Assembly (NCBI RefSeq): GCF_023546765.1
Contig: NZ_CP097484.1
Coordinates: 1,119,501 to 1,183,500 of the forward strand
DNA length: 64,000 nt
Direction of reading: 5' to 3'
Source of the DNA: Methylobacterium tardum
Lineage (GTDB): Bacteria; Pseudomonadota; Alphaproteobacteria; Rhizobiales; Beijerinckiaceae
A program made the translations under genes and the position numbers. Below, piece after piece: positions 61,448-64,000 of this stretch (position 1 is the first letter of the stretch; every line of letters begins with the position of its first letter). The notes beneath the pieces are model-generated. The model saw only the letters and a program-made list of their open reading frames with translations. It was not told the DNA's origin and searched no databases.

Positions 61448-64000
61448 ATGGAATCCGATCCCCTCGTCCTGACCTGGCGCGCTGCGCGGCGTCTCCACGT
61501 CACTGCGGTTTCCCTCGCGGTCGGGATCGGCGCGCCGCTCTGCGCCCTAGCCCTGCTGTGCCTGCGCGACCTGATCGCCGTGCTGCCGCGCGACGAGGCA
61601 CCGACGCTGCCTTTCCTGCGCCTCGCCGTGGCGCTGCCGGGCCGCGAGCTCGTGCTGGCACCCGGCTTCCCGATGCGCCCGACGGAGCTCGAACTCGCGA
61701 GGCCTTCCTGTGCATCGCCGTCTGCGCCGTGGTCCTGGCCGTCCTCGGCTGGAGCGTGGCGCGCCTGTGCTTCAAGGCCCAGAACCGGGCGTCCGACGCG
61801 GTCCGCGAGGGGGTTCTGCAGGCGATCCTCGACGCGCCGGCCGGCGCCCGGGACGAGGCGCGCAATCTCGCCCGGATCGTCGGCGAGGTTCTGGCGCGGG
61901 CCGACCGGCTGCTCGCCGCCGGTATCGTGGTGCCGGCGATGACGCTGGCCGCCCTGGTTCTGGCGCTGGGCTTCGCGGGCCTCGCCGCGCCCCGGCTCAT
62001 CCCGGCCGCGGTGGTGGGTCTGGGGGCGGTCGGTCTCGCCTACGGGCTGGTGCTGGAGCGAGCCCGGGACCGACAGGACTTGCGCCTGCGCACGAGCGCA
62101 CGGGCGGAGGAGAACCTCAACGACCTCGTCCGGCGGCTCCCGGCCGTGCGCAGCCACGGGGCGGCCACCCTGGAGCGGACGCGCATCGCGGCCCGCGTCA
62201 CCGCGATGCGCACCAACGTCGCGCGCTCCGAGGCGCGGCTGGCCTATGCGCGGGCGCCGGCCCTCGCCCTGGCGGTGATCCTGCCGGCGATCGCGGCCGG
62301 CACGGCCCTGTGGCGCTCCGGACAGGCGGGACCGCAGGTTCCGCCGGTGGATCCGGCCGCCCTCCTGGCCGCGGTCGGCGCCTTCGGCCTCGCAGGCTGG
62401 CTCGCCGCGATCTGCGCGCGTCTCTGGACCGTCCGCAAGGCCGTCCGTCCGCGGTTCCGCGACCTCGCCCGCATCGTCGCGTCCCTCGAGGGCCGCAGGA
62501 TGCGGTCGGGCCGGACCGGCGACGCGCCGCCGCTGCCCCGATCCGGACTCCTCGCGACCCAGGGCGTGGGTGCCTTCGATCCGGCGACGGGCGAGCGCCT
62601 GGCCGGCGTCGATGTCGCGGTGGCCATGCCGGGACATGTGGCGATCACCGGGAGCCGCGGCAGCGGCGCCCGGGCCCTGGCGGCGGTGCTGGCGGGGCAG
62701 GTCGAGCCGACCGCGGGCGCCGTCACCTATGCGGGGGCGGATCTGCGCACCTTCGACGCCGCGGAACGCGCCCGCCGCATCGCCTTCGCGGCCGGGGAGG
62801 CGATCCTGATGGCGGGCTCCCTGCGGCAGAACCTGCTCTACGGCACCGATCCGGCGAGCGCCCCGGACGATATCGCGCTGATCGGGATCAGCCGGCTCAC
62901 GGGCCTCGACGGCTTCGTCTACGCCCGCGGCCTGACCGGCCGCCTCGATCCGGCGACCCAGCCGCGGCTCGCGGCCGCGATCGTCACCGCCCGCCGGACC
63001 ATGCGGCAGGCGCTCGCCGCCAAGGGAGCCGAGCGCCTCGCCGAACCGTTCGACCCCGACCGCTACAACCATCAGGCAAGCATCGGCGAGAACATCCTGT
63101 TCGGCGAGCCGGTGGGCGGCGCCTTCGCGCCGCTGCGCTTCGCCCGCCATCCCTATCTCCGGGCTGTGCTGGAGGCCGAGGGTCTTGTGCGCCCGCTCAC
63201 CGAGATCGGCCTGTCGGTAGCCCGGAGCACGGTGGAGATCTTCGCCGACCTGCCCAACGACCACCCGCTGTTCGACGCCTACTCGCTGTTCCAGGCCTCG
63301 GAGCGCGGCTATTTCGAGGATCTCGTGGTGCGGCTGCCCAACGCCGCGGCCCTGCGACGGGGCCCCGCAGGCCAGCGCGACCGCATCCGCCTGATCGGTC
63401 TCGCGCTGCGCTACAGCGAGACGCGCCACCGCTTCGGCCTGATCGACGCGGCCTTCGAGGCGCGGCTGGTCCAGGCGCGACGCTCCTTCGCCCGGATGCT
63501 GCCGTCCCATCTCGCGGGCGCCGTGGAGTTTCACGATCCGTCCCGGGTCAATCCCGCCGCCAGCCTGGAGGAGAATCTGCTGTTCGGCCGGATCAGCCTC
63601 GGCGAGGCCAATGCCGAGCCGCGGGTGCGGGAACTGGTGCGCCGGGTGCTCGCCGAGGAGGGGCTCGAGGCTTCGGTCTACGGGCTCGGCCTGGACAGCA
63701 AGGTCGAGATCCAGCCCAGCACCGGCGCGCTGGCGGACGGCGCGATCAATGCCCGCGAGCGGGTGGCGATCGAGCTGACCCGCTGCCTCGCGCGCGAGCC
63801 CGACATCCTGGTCGTCGCGATCGCCGCCGACGAGCGCAAGGCCGAGGGCCTGCGCGACCGCCTCGCCCGGCTGCGGCAGGCGCGGGCCGGGCGCGGCCTC
63901 ATCGTCTGCCTGCCCGAGACCGGCGTGCCCGAGGGCGCCGAGCCGTTCGACGCGGTGATCGTCGTGGAGAACAGCGCGGTGGTTGCGCCCGTGCCGGCGG
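61448..64000 (+). pseudogene. Large ABC-exporter-like protein, frameshifted, 3' end outside window
   Basis: ATG 61448 (MESDPLVLTWRAARRLHVTA). A first membrane helix is in the starting frame up to PTELEL. One base is missing near 61697; the next frame (EAFLCIAVCAVVLAVLGWSV) then stays open to the window end, over 760 codons. It has an ABC-exporter layout with further helices at 62230-62420. The first nucleotide-binding region reads VAITGSRGSGARALAAVLAG, which lacks the Walker A Lys and Ser/Thr. NBD-like segments repeat: GSLRQNLLYGTDP, ASIGENILFGEP and ASLEENLLFGRI. AREPDILVVAIAADE is a Walker B-like remnant. Probably not a normal ATP-driven pump. Confidence 0.7.

Noticed and set aside
61261..63534. 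757-codon minus-strand frame opposite the ABC-like gene
   Set aside because: The plus frame has membrane helices and NBD-like motifs; the minus frame is Arg/Gly/Asp-rich shadow.

Overview
The window looks like a chromosomal segment of a Methylobacterium-type alphaproteobacterium (Methylobacteriaceae, Hyphomicrobiales). The reasons are high GC throughout the housekeeping part, an EcfG-type general stress sigma factor, a DUF1127 protein, a polyhydroxyalkanoate system protein and an alternative complex III plus A2-type cytochrome oxidase operon. The genus is inferred from gene content and protein style, not from any database search. The window divides near 37.7 kb into an accessory half on the left and a core half on the right.

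1-18.6 kb is a surface-polysaccharide locus, almost all on the minus strand. It opens with the tail of a tandem-domain glycosyltransferase (plus strand). Next come fnlB, fnlA and a frameshifted wecB/fnlC, which together would make UDP-N-acetyl-L-fucosamine. An IS3 scrap, a degenerate tRNA, a low-GC sulfotransferase and an IS66-derived fold-back follow. The rest is a long run of glycosyltransferases, an FkbM methyltransferase, a secreted beta-helix protein (frameshifted) and three coiled-coil proteins lying between them.

18.6-31.4 kb is a transposon scrapyard: IS110, IS1380, IS481, IS3 and IS5 elements, several nested in each other. Two inverted IS1380 copies bracket a SAM methyltransferase, an IS481 and an APS kinase. 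The APS kinase could supply PAPS to the sulfotransferase. A PHA-system gene sits just before the IS5 relic. 31.4-37.6 kb holds a minus-strand phage packaging remnant: ParB-DNA methyltransferase (frameshifted), DUF5681 protein, large terminase, small unknown proteins and a frameshifted HNH nuclease. No portal, capsid, integrase or tail gene is visible.

38-64 kb is compact and well preserved: ugd, a MocR regulator divergent from a DUF1127 gene with a clear operator between them, an Atm1-type ABC exporter, a hydroxyisobutyrate-dehydrogenase-like enzyme, psd-pssA, mscL, a NepR-EcfG fusion, a glutamine amidotransferase, and a minus-strand operon actA-actB-actCD-actE-actF-orf-coxB-coxA-coxC followed by coxD. 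This operon would carry electrons from quinol through alternative complex III to an A2-type caa3-like oxidase. Nearly all its junctions are 4-bp stop/start overlaps. The window ends inside a large ABC-exporter-like gene that has a degenerate Walker A motif and one frameshift.

A recurring feature is the single-base frameshift, often in a short G run. I count about nine frameshifted genes before 38 kb and only one in the last 26 kb. This suggests real decay of the accessory region, but indel errors in the assembly must be excluded.
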